A stretch of DNA of 64,000 bases from Marinomonas aquiplantarum (GCF_003314975.1 NZ_QNRF01000007.1:1-64000), one strand, 5' to 3'. Counted from the stretch's first letter, positions 33,556 to 43,725 are shown. The notes: generated by a model from the sequence alone, not told the origin. Made by a program: numbers and translations.

Positions 33556-33939
33556 GTGCCAGCGGCCTTGTTTGAAAAACTCACCCTGTCAGAACGTGGG
33601 CTTTCCACTAAAGCGTCAGTGATAGCCAATGTGGAGCGTATTCTCAGTTCGGGAGGTTTTTTAGACGCCGGAGTGGATGAACTCAGTATCCAGCAAATTC
33701 GTGGTGAAGGGGCTTTTCCACATAACCTCTCGGCGTTGGTGGATCAGTCATTAAATGATCATCAGCAAATTGATAAGTTTCAACACGATATGGTGCAGAT
33801 ACTGCAACTGTTTGAGCCGCGAATAGAACAGATTCAGGTGCTGAATGTGGGCAGCGTTGGGCAAATGTCCCGTTGTCGATTGAGCATACAGTTACGTCAT
33901 GAACAATTTGAAGAAGCGTTTGAATTTGGGGTAGCGTAA
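33556..33939 (+). CDS. tssE: T6SS baseplate protein TssE (gp25-like)
   Basis: A 127-residue protein with the gp25/W-like core: LFEKLTLSERG, SVIANVERILSSGGFLDAG.., and the C-terminal strand LNVGSVGQMSRCRLSIQLRHEQF. TssE sits in the baseplate wedge with TssF and TssG and starts sheath assembly. The start is GTG at 33556 with GAGGAG upstream; the longer upstream frame overlaps hcp and is not used. Confidence 0.9.
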   Translation: MPAALFEKLTLSERGLSTKASVIANVERILSSGGFLDAGVDELSIQQIRGEGAFPHNLSALVDQSLNDHQQIDKFQHDMVQILQLFEPRIEQIQVLNVGSVGQMSRCRLSIQLRHEQFEEAFEFGVA

Positions 33940-33982
33940 ATGTGCACGGGCCTGATTCAAGTGGCAGATTGAGAGGCACACT

Positions 33983-35824
33983 ATGTCGCAGAGTTATGCT
34001 TTATTTCAACAAGAAATGCGTTATTTACGCCAATCTGTGGAAGCGTTTAGCCGTACCTACCCAGAAGCCGCCGCTGAATTGAAGCTCAGTGCTGGGCGCT
34101 CAAATGACCCACATGTCGAACAATTACTTCAATCGTTCGCCTATATGACAGGGCGTTTACGAGCGGATTTGTACGAGCAAAAAGACCAGATTCCCAATCA
34201 ACTCTTGCACAGTCTCTACCCAAACCTGATTCGATCCTTGCCTTGCATGGCCGTATTGCAAGCCAATGTTGAGCCAGATGGGGCCAACTTTGTGAACGGC
34301 TATCGATTTGAAAAAGGCCGCCAGCTTATTGGTAACGCACAAAAAGTCACGCAAACCGGACAAAAAGAAAGCTTGGAATGCCGTTTTACCAACTGTTACC
34401 CCACGGATTTATGGCCGCTTCAAGTTGCCAACACCCAAGTACTGCCCAAGAACAGTGTTTTGGGGTTGGAAAAAATCCTCTCTGAGGACACTATTTTTCA
34501 ATCTGTGGTGTCGATTCGGGTCACTAATACCGGCACGGAACCGATTCAAAACTACCCCATCAATCGCCTTCGTTTTTACCTGGGTGACCGAACTCAGCAG
34601 TCGCCTCTTTATCAGATGTTGTGCGATGGCCTTAGGGGCGTTGTGGTAAAAGTTGGGGAAAAATTGACCCTGTTGCGTCCTGCGCCGGGTCAAGCGGATT
34701 CAATACTGGAATGGCAAGGCTTTGGCGATGAGCAAAATGTTTTGCCTGACGATGCTGGCAGTCAACGGGCGTATCGCTTATTGCAAGAATACTTTGCCTT
34801 TGTCGAAAAGTTCTATTTCTTTGATCTGCTGTCTATGCAAGAACAACAGGCCCTGCAAGGGTCACAAGAGGAATTTGAAATCCTTTTTCTACTGGACCAA
34901 TCGGCTAAACACATTCACCTCAGTAAGCAGAGTTTTTTATTGAACTGCTTTCCTGTGATCAACCTGTATGAAAAGCATTTCAAGCCCATTCCATTGCAAC
35001 ACCATCAGCATGAATACCGAGTGCTTGCCGATGAAAAGCATTACATGCATGCCGAAGTACACAGCCTGACCGAAGTAAAAAGCATTTCGGCCGCGGGACA
35101 AACGAACCTGATTAAGCCTTGGCTGGGGCCGAATCTGGATGCCCAGTCTGAGCATTACTACGTGACTAGACTGGTGGAACTGATGAAACCCGGTGAGCGT
35201 GGCTGCGATACCTTTGTCGCCCTTTATCAGGCGGATTTCTCGGCGGCGCAACCCATAGATCAAACCTTATCGATCAAAGGCTTGTGTAACAATCGGCGGC
35301 TCCCGGAAGCACTACGAGAAGGGCAAAGCTTACAATTATTTGGCTCAGGGCCCATGTTAAACGCCAGTATTATGGGCATACCGAGTCAATTTAAAGGCGC
35401 TAAATTAGACGGTCAAAATACCGTGAAACTGCTTTCGCAGCTGTCATTAAATTTGGACAGCTTGAGCGCTGGTGATTCGTCATTGGCGAGTTTAAAGCAG
35501 CTACTGCGTCTGTATTGTGATCCCTTATCCCGCTCTCACCAGCGACAAATTGATGGTCTGGTTGAACTCACCACAGAGGCCGTGGTGAAGCGCATTGGAG
35601 GTGATATGTGGCGCGGTCATTGCCGTGGCACCTTATTGTCTTTGCTGATCAACGAAGACTACTTTTCAAATTCAAACCCTCTCTTGCTCGGCAGTGTGTT
35701 GAGCTATTTTTTGGGCTTGTACACCAGCTTAAATCACTTTGTCCAGCTTAAGCTGATCAGTGACCAACGTGAAGGAGTATGGCAGCAATGGCAACCACGC
35801 ATTGGCGAACAGGTTATTCTGTAA
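33983..35824 (+). CDS. tssF: T6SS baseplate protein TssF
   Basis: A 613-residue protein with the family N-terminus (YALFQQEMRYLRQSVEAFSRTYPEAAAELKLSAGRSNDPHVEQLLQSFAYMTGRL) and the later segments LTLLRPAPGQ and VVKRIGGDMWRGHCRGT. TssF forms the baseplate wedge with TssG and TssK. Length is normal for the family (about 590-620). It overlaps tssG by 46 bases, indicating coupling. Confidence 0.95.
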   Translation: MSQSYALFQQEMRYLRQSVEAFSRTYPEAAAELKLSAGRSNDPHVEQLLQSFAYMTGRLRADLYEQKDQIPNQLLHSLYPNLIRSLPCMAVLQANVEPDGANFVNGYRFEKGRQLIGNAQKVTQTGQKESLECRFTNCYPTDLWPLQVANTQVLPKNSVLGLEKILSEDTIFQSVVSIRVTNTGTEPIQNYPINRLRFYLGDRTQQSPLYQMLCDGLRGVVVKVGEKLTLLRPAPGQADSILEWQGFGDEQNVLPDDAGSQRAYRLLQEYFAFVEKFYFFDLLSMQEQQALQGSQEEFEILFLLDQSAKHIHLSKQSFLLNCFPVINLYEKHFKPIPLQHHQHEYRVLADEKHYMHAEVHSLTEVKSISAAGQTNLIKPWLGPNLDAQSEHYYVTRLVELMKPGERGCDTFVALYQADFSAAQPIDQTLSIKGLCNNRRLPEALREGQSLQLFGSGPMLNASIMGIPSQFKGAKLDGQNTVKLLSQLSLNLDSLSAGDSSLASLKQLLRLYCDPLSRSHQRQIDGLVELTTEAVVKRIGGDMWRGHCRGTLLSLLINEDYFSNSNPLLLGSVLSYFLGLYTSLNHFVQLKLISDQREGVWQQWQPRIGEQVIL

Positions 35825-36987
35825 ACCAGCTCTTTACTGAGCCGGACGCCAACTGGTCATTTCATCAGTTGACGCGTTTACTCATGGGCATGAACACAGG
35901 GGATGAAGACTGGCTAGAGGTATTAAATGACACAATACACTTTACCAGTTTCCATGCGCAGGTATTACCCGCGGGGGAAATTCGACGAGTGCGGCTGGCC
36001 AACCCAGCCGCAGGGAAGGGGCCTAGCACCACGTCGGGACATTCTCTAGCCAAGCGACAAGCCAACCCACAGGCGAAGCATCAGGTAGAGTGTACCTATT
36101 ACAATTTAACCGGGCTGGATGGTCCGTTGGCGGACCCTTTTGTTGACCTGCTCAGGCAAGATCTTCGCTATGGTAAGGGCGCGCTGGCGGCCTTTATCGA
36201 CATCTTCAATAACCGCTTACAGGCGTTACGCTACCTAATTCATGCGGAAAACAACACCAGCTTAACCACCTCGTTAGCTGAACACACTCGGGTGGGGAAA
36301 TTTATGTTGGCGTTAAGTGGTCATGATGACGTCTTAGCAAGGCAACGTCATCATCAGGACGAGGCTTCTTTGATCTCATTGGCGGGCAGTTTGGCTAATT
36401 GTCGCATGAGCTTGCCGCTGATTCGTAAGCTGTTTGCCATTGTTCTGGGCATTCCTCTCATTGCTCTGAACTGCCTGCTGGGGCGTTGGCTCAAGGTGCA
36501 AGACGAAGATCATACCTTGTTGGGTCAAAGCAACCATCGTTTATCGACAGAGGCCACACTGGGAACACGTATTTGGGATCAGCAGGCGGCCGTGGAACTG
36601 GTATTAGGCCCCTTGGCTTTGGACAGAATCCAGCGTCTAGTACCTGGTGGGGAAGACCATCAGGCTCTGCGTGATCTGGTGTCCTGGATCAGTGACAAAG
36701 ATTGCGATTTTCAAATCACCTTGATGTGCTTGAAAGACAGTATAGAGCCGAAAACGACTCGCTTAAGTACCGACAATTTAAGTGCCGGCGATTTAAGTAC
36801 CGGCGATTTAAGTACCGGCGATTTAAGTACCGGCGATTTAAGCACCGATGATTTAAGTACCGACAATTTAAGTACCGGCGATTTAAGTACAAATAAGAAT
36901 GACAACAATCGTTTGGGCTACGGTGCCACGCTACAGGGCACCAGTGGTGTAGACAAACAAGTTCGTTTTCAGTTGAAGATGGTGTGA
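35779..36987 (+). CDS. tssG: T6SS baseplate protein TssG with tandem-repeat tail
   Basis: A 402-residue protein. TssG features include WSFHQLTRLLMG, the PAGEIRRVRL region, YYNLTGLDGPLADPFVDLLRQDL, DIFNNRLQALRYL, and the C-terminal LGTRIWDQQAAVELVLGPL. Near residues 329-371 it carries eight full copies of a five-residue repeat (LSTGD, with LSTDN, LSAGD and LSTDD variants) that other TssG proteins lack. The start lies within tssF; the ATG at 35779 or 35788 is possible. Confidence 0.92.
   Translation: MAAMATTHWRTGYSVNQLFTEPDANWSFHQLTRLLMGMNTGDEDWLEVLNDTIHFTSFHAQVLPAGEIRRVRLANPAAGKGPSTTSGHSLAKRQANPQAKHQVECTYYNLTGLDGPLADPFVDLLRQDLRYGKGALAAFIDIFNNRLQALRYLIHAENNTSLTTSLAEHTRVGKFMLALSGHDDVLARQRHHQDEASLISLAGSLANCRMSLPLIRKLFAIVLGIPLIALNCLLGRWLKVQDEDHTLLGQSNHRLSTEATLGTRIWDQQAAVELVLGPLALDRIQRLVPGGEDHQALRDLVSWISDKDCDFQITLMCLKDSIEPKTTRLSTDNLSAGDLSTGDLSTGDLSTGDLSTDDLSTDNLSTGDLSTNKNDNNRLGYGATLQGTSGVDKQVRFQLKMV
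36763..36891 (+). repeat. 15-bp tandem repeat inside tssG
   Basis: Eight full units of a 15-bp repeat (TTAAGTACCGGCGAT and near variants) plus a partial ninth, in frame, each coding L-S-T-G-D. Copy-number change by multiples of 15 bp would not break the frame. Confidence 0.93.
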
Positions 36988-36992
36988 TTAAG

Positions 36993-37508
36993 ATGCGTAT
37001 ATTGTCTCCGTCCTGTCCTCTTGTCGTTTACGCCTTACTGGTGTGTTTGCTGTCGGGGTGCGGAAAAACCCTCAATCTGGTGGAAAAAACGGCGGGGAAA
37101 TACGTCCCCTTTTACAGTTATGACAAAACCCTGCTAACAAGCATCAAGCTACAAGCGGAGGCCAATAGCAATAACAACCTGCCAACCGCATTGGACATTG
37201 TGTTTATTTTCGATGCGAAAAGTATATCGGCATTGATGGACTTAAGCGGCCCAGATTGGTTTTCGAATAAAGCCTCCTTAGCCCTGTTATATCAGCAAAA
37301 AATATCCGTACTTTCCTATGAAGTGGTGCCACAAACCGCGCCTATGACACTGACCTTACCAGCGCAGTATTACCAAGCCTATGGCGTGTTGTTATTTGCC
37401 AATTATCTGGACGAACCGGGTCAATATCTGGCTGACATCAGCCAATTCAAGCAGTTACTGATTACCTTGCAACAGCATGGCTATCAATTAGAGGAGCAAG
37501 CGTTATGA
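36993..37508 (+). CDS. tssJ: T6SS outer-membrane lipoprotein TssJ
   Basis: A 171-residue lipoprotein with signal peptide and lipobox LLSGC near residue 20. The mature part reads as TssJ (transthyretin-like beta-sandwich): LTSIKLQAEANSNNN, ALDIVFIFD and LTLPAQYYQAYGVLLFANYLDEPG. It holds the membrane complex to the outer membrane through TssM. A GTG at 36984 overlapping the tssG stop is the alternative start. It overlaps tssK by four bases. Confidence 0.9.
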   Translation: MRILSPSCPLVVYALLVCLLSGCGKTLNLVEKTAGKYVPFYSYDKTLLTSIKLQAEANSNNNLPTALDIVFIFDAKSISALMDLSGPDWFSNKASLALLYQQKISVLSYEVVPQTAPMTLTLPAQYYQAYGVLLFANYLDEPGQYLADISQFKQLLITLQQHGYQLEEQAL

Positions 37509-38887
37509 GCCGTGCAAATCGATTCCCTGTGTGCTGGCACGAAGGCATGTTGTTGTCGCCTCAACACTTTCAACAGGACAACCAATACTGGGAAGCCCAG
37601 TTGCAACACTTGACCCTGACCTCACAACCTTACCGTTGGGGGGTGGTGTCAATGAGCCTGGATGAAAGCCAGCTATTGGAAGGCGTCATTTGCCTGCAAT
37701 CCTTGCACGCCATCATGCCAGATGGATTGCAAATCGCTTACGACGTTCGCTATGACCAGCCTCTGCTCATAGACTTAAACGACGTCGCACAATGGGACGC
37801 TAATGAATGCGTGAAAATCCAATTGACCGTGCCCATTCGAACGCCTGGAGCGGCCAGCCAGAGTGCTGACATTCAACGCTTTTCCGTGATAGAAAGCGAA
37901 CCGGCGAAAGACGATAATACCGGCGAAGGTGAATTGGCAATGCAACGCCTAATGCCGATTTTATCCTTACAGGCCAGTCATGATATTAGCGCCCAATACA
38001 TTGCCATGCCGCTGTTTGAAGTGACCAAGCAGGATGGGGCACATTTTCAAATCACCGCTTTCTGTCCGCCCATGTTAGGCATTGGGGCCGATGCCTTCTT
38101 GACCAGCGACGACAATCAGCAAGGCCGCCAACCTTTGCAGAAAAAATTGCAACAATTGGCGTTTAATATGCGTAAAAAAGCTCGCCAACTGGCGGGTTAT
38201 GCCGACGATGAAGAAAGGTTGGGGAATCGCGTCAGTGAACAACACCGACAATGGATTCGAGCCATGGTGCAGCATTTGTCAGAGTTTGAATTAATGGCCG
38301 ACAATGGCCACAGCTCGCCTTGGCAAATTTATCAGATCCTAGCGCGCTTGGTGGGTGCGATGTCTGAACTGGACCAAAAATTGATTCCACCTAAATTGCC
38401 CGCTTACCAGCATGAGGATTGCCATGCCAGCCTCTCAGAGGCGCTAAGTTACCTCACTCAGCAGCTAGACAAGGTCAATGTTCGCTATACCAGCTTGACG
38501 TTTGAAGAAAGCCAAGAAGGGGTGTTCTCCATTATGTTTGATAAAGCTTGGGGCAATCAGGATTTATTGATTGAGCTGAAACCCAAGTCAACACAAACCC
38601 AATCTGATTTAGCGCAATGGCTAACCGACTGTCGTATCGCCTCGGGCAAACTGCACAAAGAACTGGCCACCAAACGCTTACTCGGCGCGACGACTGAAGC
38701 CACCGAATACGATGAGGCCACAGGCATTCAGGCCACCGCCAATCATGGTTTGTTTTATCTGAAAAATACCCCGCAATTTATCAAAGCCGGGCAAAGCCTG
38801 ATCATGACAAGCACCAATGGCAAACTGAAGCACCTGCAACCCAAGAGTATTGTGCTGCATCTTCCTCATGAGCCTGATCAAGCCTAA
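37505..38887 (+). CDS. tssK: T6SS baseplate protein TssK
   Basis: A 460-residue protein starting NRFPVCWHEGMLLSPQHFQQDNQYWEAQL, the diagnostic TssK N-terminus. The middle helices (RLGNRVSEQHRQWIRAMVQHLSEFELMAD) and the C-terminal domain (FYLKNTPQFIKAGQSLIMTS) are also recognisable. Trimeric TssK joins the baseplate to the TssL/TssM membrane complex. Translation is coupled to tssJ. Confidence 0.95.
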   Translation: MSRANRFPVCWHEGMLLSPQHFQQDNQYWEAQLQHLTLTSQPYRWGVVSMSLDESQLLEGVICLQSLHAIMPDGLQIAYDVRYDQPLLIDLNDVAQWDANECVKIQLTVPIRTPGAASQSADIQRFSVIESEPAKDDNTGEGELAMQRLMPILSLQASHDISAQYIAMPLFEVTKQDGAHFQITAFCPPMLGIGADAFLTSDDNQQGRQPLQKKLQQLAFNMRKKARQLAGYADDEERLGNRVSEQHRQWIRAMVQHLSEFELMADNGHSSPWQIYQILARLVGAMSELDQKLIPPKLPAYQHEDCHASLSEALSYLTQQLDKVNVRYTSLTFEESQEGVFSIMFDKAWGNQDLLIELKPKSTQTQSDLAQWLTDCRIASGKLHKELATKRLLGATTEATEYDEATGIQATANHGLFYLKNTPQFIKAGQSLIMTSTNGKLKHLQPKSIVLHLPHEPDQA

Positions 38888-38899
38888 GAGGAGAGAGAC

Positions 38900-39643
38900 A
38901 TGAATCAGCCAGGATTACACCTAGTCAGATTGATGAATGAGTTCTATCAGCAAATCATCACCCTCAAACATTGGATTGTGAAAGATCAGCTCCTGCTCGA
39001 AGCCAAGTCCATTCTCAAACTACAGGCTTTACCCAATCCTAACGAAACGGCCACCGCGGTTAACCTGTTCCTGAGCCAGTGGCTGGCAGAAAAGCGTCAA
39101 TACTGGGCCAGTCAACTCACCGAAAGACAAGCCTTGTACATGGACAAAGCCTGTTTTTCGATGGTGGCTCTGGCGGATGAGCTGCTGATTTTAGAGCTGG
39201 AGTGGGTCGGGCAGGAAAGTTGGGAAAGTAAGCTATTGGAAGAGCATTTTTTTCACAGCTGTTCGGCCGGCGGCACTTTATATCGACACATTGATGACTT
39301 ATTGGCAAAAGCCGAGCATGAGCCGCTGGAAGTGCAGTTGGCCGGGGTTTACTTGTTGACCTTAAGATTGGGCTTCTCAGGGCAACATCGTGACGATGTT
39401 AAGGCCTTAAAACACTATCGGCACAAACTTTTTCAGTTGGTAGCAAAGCATCAGCCGGTGTTTGAAAACATCCTGTTTGCTCAGGCCTATGAAGCGCAGA
39501 TGGAATTTCAACAAGAGCAGCGTTTGGCGCCCGTATCCATCTGGTATCGATGTGCTTTTTACATTGCCATTCTTTACCTGATCAGCGGCACAGTTGCCTG
39601 GTTTATCTTGCTAAAAGGGCTGGATAAATGGGGGGCCTTGTGA
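38900..39643 (+). CDS. tssL: T6SS inner-membrane protein TssL (DotU)
   Basis: A 247-residue tail-anchored protein with a single C-terminal TM (CAFYIAILYLISGTVAWFILLKGL) and the DotU cytoplasmic hook domain (SMVALADELLILELEWVGQESWESKLLEEHFFHSCSAGGTLYRHIDDLLAKAE; YLLTLRLGFSGQHRDD). It lacks a fused peptidoglycan-binding domain, so anchoring to the wall must come from another protein. It overlaps tssM. Confidence 0.93.
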   Translation: MNQPGLHLVRLMNEFYQQIITLKHWIVKDQLLLEAKSILKLQALPNPNETATAVNLFLSQWLAEKRQYWASQLTERQALYMDKACFSMVALADELLILELEWVGQESWESKLLEEHFFHSCSAGGTLYRHIDDLLAKAEHEPLEVQLAGVYLLTLRLGFSGQHRDDVKALKHYRHKLFQLVAKHQPVFENILFAQAYEAQMEFQQEQRLAPVSIWYRCAFYIAILYLISGTVAWFILLKGLDKWGAL

Positions 39644-42600
39644 GGGAATGGCTGGCAAAAATAAAGTCGTTTATGCGTCAATACGACGCCTTAAATCACC
39701 AGTTAGAAAGCTTATTTCATGGTGTTATGCAACGACTGCAACCCCTTATCGAAGCGCTAAAACCCATTTGGCAAGATCCCTTATGGCAAATGATCGCCTT
39801 GATTTTGGGCGCGTTACTGCTGGTCTTGCTGGGGGCCTGGTTTGCGAAAAAACTGTGGGCCTTTGTGCGCTGGTTAGGTCAGCTCATTTATCGAGTGCTG
39901 GCGGCCTGTCTGAACGTCTTTTATAAACCATTGGTTTGGTGTTACAAGCGTCTCTTTAAAGGCAAACAAACAAACGACAAACGTCCCACGCGGCCTTTTC
40001 GGCAGCGTTTACTGGTGGTTCAGATACGTCGCGCCATTGCCGCGTTACAGTACCTAACCACTCGCCAAGCCTGGCGCTATCAAATGTCCTGGTCATTATT
40101 GCTAGGAGATGCCGAGGCGAACAGAACACAGCTTATTCGGGCGGTGAAAGAAGGTCGCAGGGACACTTTATTACCCCGTGAAAAGCGTCTTGTTGGCGGA
40201 AGCCGACGTTGGCATTTTTACGATCACGGGGTGGTTATTGAAGGGGAGGAAAGTCAGCTTTCGACCCTAATGGAAGGCTTGCATTGGTATCGGCCTGAGC
40301 GTCCGGTCGACAACATCATACTCTGTGTGTCAGCTAAAACCTTATTGCAGCAAGACAGTGTCGGACTGCAAGCCACGGGAGAAGGGCTCTTTCAGCAACT
40401 TTGGTTAATACAAAAAAAGAGTGGCTTTGTGTTACCAGTTTATCTCATGGTCACAGAGCTTGAAGAAGTGACGGGCTTTCAAGCTTTCTGGGAAAGCCAA
40501 CCGCAAGATGTTTTGTCACAGATGCTGGGTTGGTCTAACCCTTATCGATTGGACACTGCCTTTAGTCTGGATTGGGTATCAGAAGCCTTTGCTTATCTAT
40601 TGGATCGCTTACAGGTGATCAAATTAAAAGTCGCCGCCGGTGGTCAAGCCTTGGCCGATATTGATAACTTTATGATGTTCCCGCATCAATTTTCGCAACT
40701 GCAAGGGCCATTAACCACAGTCATCAAAGCGGCCTTTTCACAGAGTGGCTTTCAAGAAGCTCTGCCTTTACGAGGTTTGTACTTCACAGGTAAGGTGAGC
40801 CAGCAACAGGCCTTTGCCGAAGCCGTGTTCCAACACAAAATATTCGCCGAAAAGCACCTCGCCAGAGTCATTGAAAAACGGCATTTTTCAAGCAATAAAT
40901 TACTGCGACGTTTGCAATTTTCCGTGCTGGGATTGGGGCTGGGCTTAACCTTATTGCTGGCCCATGACATTGTTCGCATTCATCAATTTAACCAATTCGG
41001 TCTGCAAAAATTACAACAAATCCATCTCTTAATGCCAGATTGCACCGACCAAGGAACCCAGACGTATGCCTTGTTGCAAGGGCTAAGTGATATTTCCGGT
41101 GCCAATGTGTCCTTGGCCATGCCGATTTCTTTATTGGGCCATGCCAAAGACAAAAAAGAACAGTCTGCCAGTGAGCAGATCATGAAAAACAAACTCCTGT
41201 TAGGACTGGAATGCCGGCTCAAAGAAAAAGCCGAAGAGCTGACAAGAATCATCAACGCAACGCCACAAACGGACCATTATCCGACCTTGTTGAAGCATTA
41301 TTTTGTTCGCTTTGAAGCCTTGCTGGCTTTTGAAAAAAACCAGCAAGTTTTGCTTATGTTAGCCGGCCCGTTAGACAGTGAGAAAGGCATCAGCAAAGCC
41401 TTGTTTGAACTACTCAACTACCTTTATGACAACCCAGTGCCGACGACCCTTGATCTAAACAGTCAATTGATTTTAGGGGCCATCAGGCAAGTGGATTTGG
41501 CATTTTCCTGGAGTGCCACAGACCCTTTAGTTGACCGGCAAAAAGTGCTCACTCAATTGCAGAGCCACACCCAGCAACTACAGCAAGCTTTATTGTCCTT
41601 TGTTGAGCAGGTGCCCATTGCCCCCTTACAGGCGTTTAATCAAGCCCCTGTTAGCATACCAAGACACGCCAATTTGCCGCCGTCCCCGTTTGGACACGAT
41701 CTGGGCGTATTAAACCATTGGCTGCAAAAAACCGAACAGGACTGGTTAATCACCACACCACAAAGCAGTGCTTGTGGGCGTTTGCAAACGCATTTGGAAG
41801 AAGCCGAAGAAGGCATGGTGCTGTTCGGTTACGACGCCGATGCTTTACAGACCATGGCGCAGATTTTTTCCGCCGAGGTGTGTGACGAACCGGTGAGGAA
41901 GGAATTGGCTAATCTTAACGTGTCTCCGTTTGGCGAGCTATATATCCGGGATCAGCAGGGCTTATTGAATGCCTCGCCGGCGTTGAACCGACTCGTGGAC
42001 AAAGCGCAAGCGATCAGCCGACTTGCTTACGTGAAAGGGCACTTTCCTCCGGCCTTGGATTCCACCGAAATCATCGTGCGCTGGGACCCAGCACCACTAC
42101 AGGAATTACTCGACATCTTAGGGCAGCAACAGAACTTTGTCGCCGAGTATTCGGCGTCTAGCCTGTTTGATAACAGCCTGCGATCCCGCTTGCAGGATGT
42201 CACCGAGCGCCTGTTAAGCGAGGCCATGATCCGTCCGTCACAGCAACTTACCCTGCCGAAACCAAGTTATAACTTGGTCGCAGATCGTGAGCGTCAGCTC
42301 GATCAAGCGGTCACCAGCTTTACGCAGGTGATGAGCTTACTGCTGCAAATTGAGGCCCTGTTAAAGCAGCAAGGAGATAGGGTCAATGTGCTGCACCTTA
42401 ACCAAAAAGTGACCCAATTTGTGTACCGTCAATTACAGCAAATTGAACAACTGGTGGCCGATTACCATCTTTACCAGCCAGTACTGTCCCCCGATTGGCA
42501 AGCGGCTTCCTTTTTACAAGCCCTGTTTCAGCTTAAAGACAGCAAACAAAGCGAGACCTACTTACAAAACCAACAGCAAAAACTCAGCTATTTGGCCTTT

Positions 42601-43725
42601 CATTATGCTCAGCCATTATTGCAATACCTGCAAAACAGCCACACTGGCCTAAGCAATGTGACCGTACAGCGCTGGTTGGCGACCTTGGACGATCTGGCCA
42701 AATTTGAACGTGCCGAAGCGGGCAATCCGGTCAGTGGCTTACACGACTTGATTGGCCAGACCTTGCCGACCCTAAACAACGCTGAGTGTGGTCAAACACT
42801 GGCGGTCAATCCCCCCAATAAGGGCGACAGTTGGTTTGCCATGCGCAGTCGGCAAATCACCCAGCAGGCCAAGTTAGAGTGCAGCAGCGCCGAGCAAAAA
42901 GCCATTATTGCCCGTTATCAAGACCTTCAACAGCACTTTAACCAACAATTGGCAGGGCAGTTTCCCTTTGCTGAATTGCCCCAAGCTGGCCGTAAAGAGC
43001 TGTCACCCAAACAGCTAAGGGCCTTTTTAACGGACTATCGTCGCTTGTCGAAAGACCTGTTACCGGCTTTGGAAAACCTGTTAGAGCACCAAGGGGACGC
43101 ATTGCAGCTTAACCTGCAAGGCTCATGGCGAGACTTCTTGCTGGAAATGGACCAGATCAGTGAGTTTTTTGCCAAGGTTTGGCAGGACAAACCGAAACAA
43201 TGGCAAGTCAACCTAAAGCCCATGTTTGACGCGCAACCCAGTCGCCTTTCTGGCACCAACCAAATTGTTCAATGGGGTCTAAGCAGCGGCACCCAGCATA
43301 GCCAGTTTCCCAATGGGGAGAGCGATCTGGTGTGGCAGCCCGGTTTGCCTTTGTCCTTGAGTCTGCGTTGGGCCAGTGGCTCAGCCTATCGTCCCTTGGG
43401 TGGGCCCAGTCGACAAGCCAATATCCAGCCCTATGTTGACCTGACTTCATCCACGGCTCGCTTTGACAGTGAAGGACAGTGGGGCCTGTTTAGTTGGCTT
43501 AAACGCTACCAAAATGACTTGATGCAGGCACAAGATGGTGCGGCATTATTGTCCTTCTACGTGCCTGTGGTGCTCAAAGGAAACGATCGACAAATACAGC
43601 AGCCGGCTTATGTAAGTCGGGCCAATCTGGTGTTGCAAGCCTATGTGCTGGACGCCAAAGGAGAGCCGCAGACGGTGCCCTTGCCGTACTACTTTCCTAC
43701 TTACGCACCCAATTTAAGTGAATAA
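39628..43725 (+). CDS. tssM: T6SS inner-membrane protein TssM (IcmF) without a canonical P-loop
   Basis: A 1365-residue protein. Two N-terminal TM segments lie near residues 50-95 (MIALILGALLLVLLGAWFA; LGQLIYRVLAACL), a third near 435 (VLGLGLGLTLLLAHDIV), and the rest is a large periplasmic part that ends in a beta-rich TssJ-binding domain (SLSLRWASGSAYRPLGGP). At the place of the Walker A the sequence reads LLLGDAEANRTQLI instead of GxxGxGKT, so nucleotide binding is probably lost. Such degenerate TssM proteins are known. It forms the trans-envelope channel with TssJ and TssL. Confidence 0.93.
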   Translation: MGGLVREWLAKIKSFMRQYDALNHQLESLFHGVMQRLQPLIEALKPIWQDPLWQMIALILGALLLVLLGAWFAKKLWAFVRWLGQLIYRVLAACLNVFYKPLVWCYKRLFKGKQTNDKRPTRPFRQRLLVVQIRRAIAALQYLTTRQAWRYQMSWSLLLGDAEANRTQLIRAVKEGRRDTLLPREKRLVGGSRRWHFYDHGVVIEGEESQLSTLMEGLHWYRPERPVDNIILCVSAKTLLQQDSVGLQATGEGLFQQLWLIQKKSGFVLPVYLMVTELEEVTGFQAFWESQPQDVLSQMLGWSNPYRLDTAFSLDWVSEAFAYLLDRLQVIKLKVAAGGQALADIDNFMMFPHQFSQLQGPLTTVIKAAFSQSGFQEALPLRGLYFTGKVSQQQAFAEAVFQHKIFAEKHLARVIEKRHFSSNKLLRRLQFSVLGLGLGLTLLLAHDIVRIHQFNQFGLQKLQQIHLLMPDCTDQGTQTYALLQGLSDISGANVSLAMPISLLGHAKDKKEQSASEQIMKNKLLLGLECRLKEKAEELTRIINATPQTDHYPTLLKHYFVRFEALLAFEKNQQVLLMLAGPLDSEKGISKALFELLNYLYDNPVPTTLDLNSQLILGAIRQVDLAFSWSATDPLVDRQKVLTQLQSHTQQLQQALLSFVEQVPIAPLQAFNQAPVSIPRHANLPPSPFGHDLGVLNHWLQKTEQDWLITTPQSSACGRLQTHLEEAEEGMVLFGYDADALQTMAQIFSAEVCDEPVRKELANLNVSPFGELYIRDQQGLLNASPALNRLVDKAQAISRLAYVKGHFPPALDSTEIIVRWDPAPLQELLDILGQQQNFVAEYSASSLFDNSLRSRLQDVTERLLSEAMIRPSQQLTLPKPSYNLVADRERQLDQAVTSFTQVMSLLLQIEALLKQQGDRVNVLHLNQKVTQFVYRQLQQIEQLVADYHLYQPVLSPDWQAASFLQALFQLKDSKQSETYLQNQQQKLSYLAFHYAQPLLQYLQNSHTGLSNVTVQRWLATLDDLAKFERAEAGNPVSGLHDLIGQTLPTLNNAECGQTLAVNPPNKGDSWFAMRSRQITQQAKLECSSAEQKAIIARYQDLQQHFNQQLAGQFPFAELPQAGRKELSPKQLRAFLTDYRRLSKDLLPALENLLEHQGDALQLNLQGSWRDFLLEMDQISEFFAKVWQDKPKQWQVNLKPMFDAQPSRLSGTNQIVQWGLSSGTQHSQFPNGESDLVWQPGLPLSLSLRWASGSAYRPLGGPSRQANIQPYVDLTSSTARFDSEGQWGLFSWLKRYQNDLMQAQDGAALLSFYVPVVLKGNDRQIQQPAYVSRANLVLQAYVLDAKGEPQTVPLPYYFPTYAPNLSE

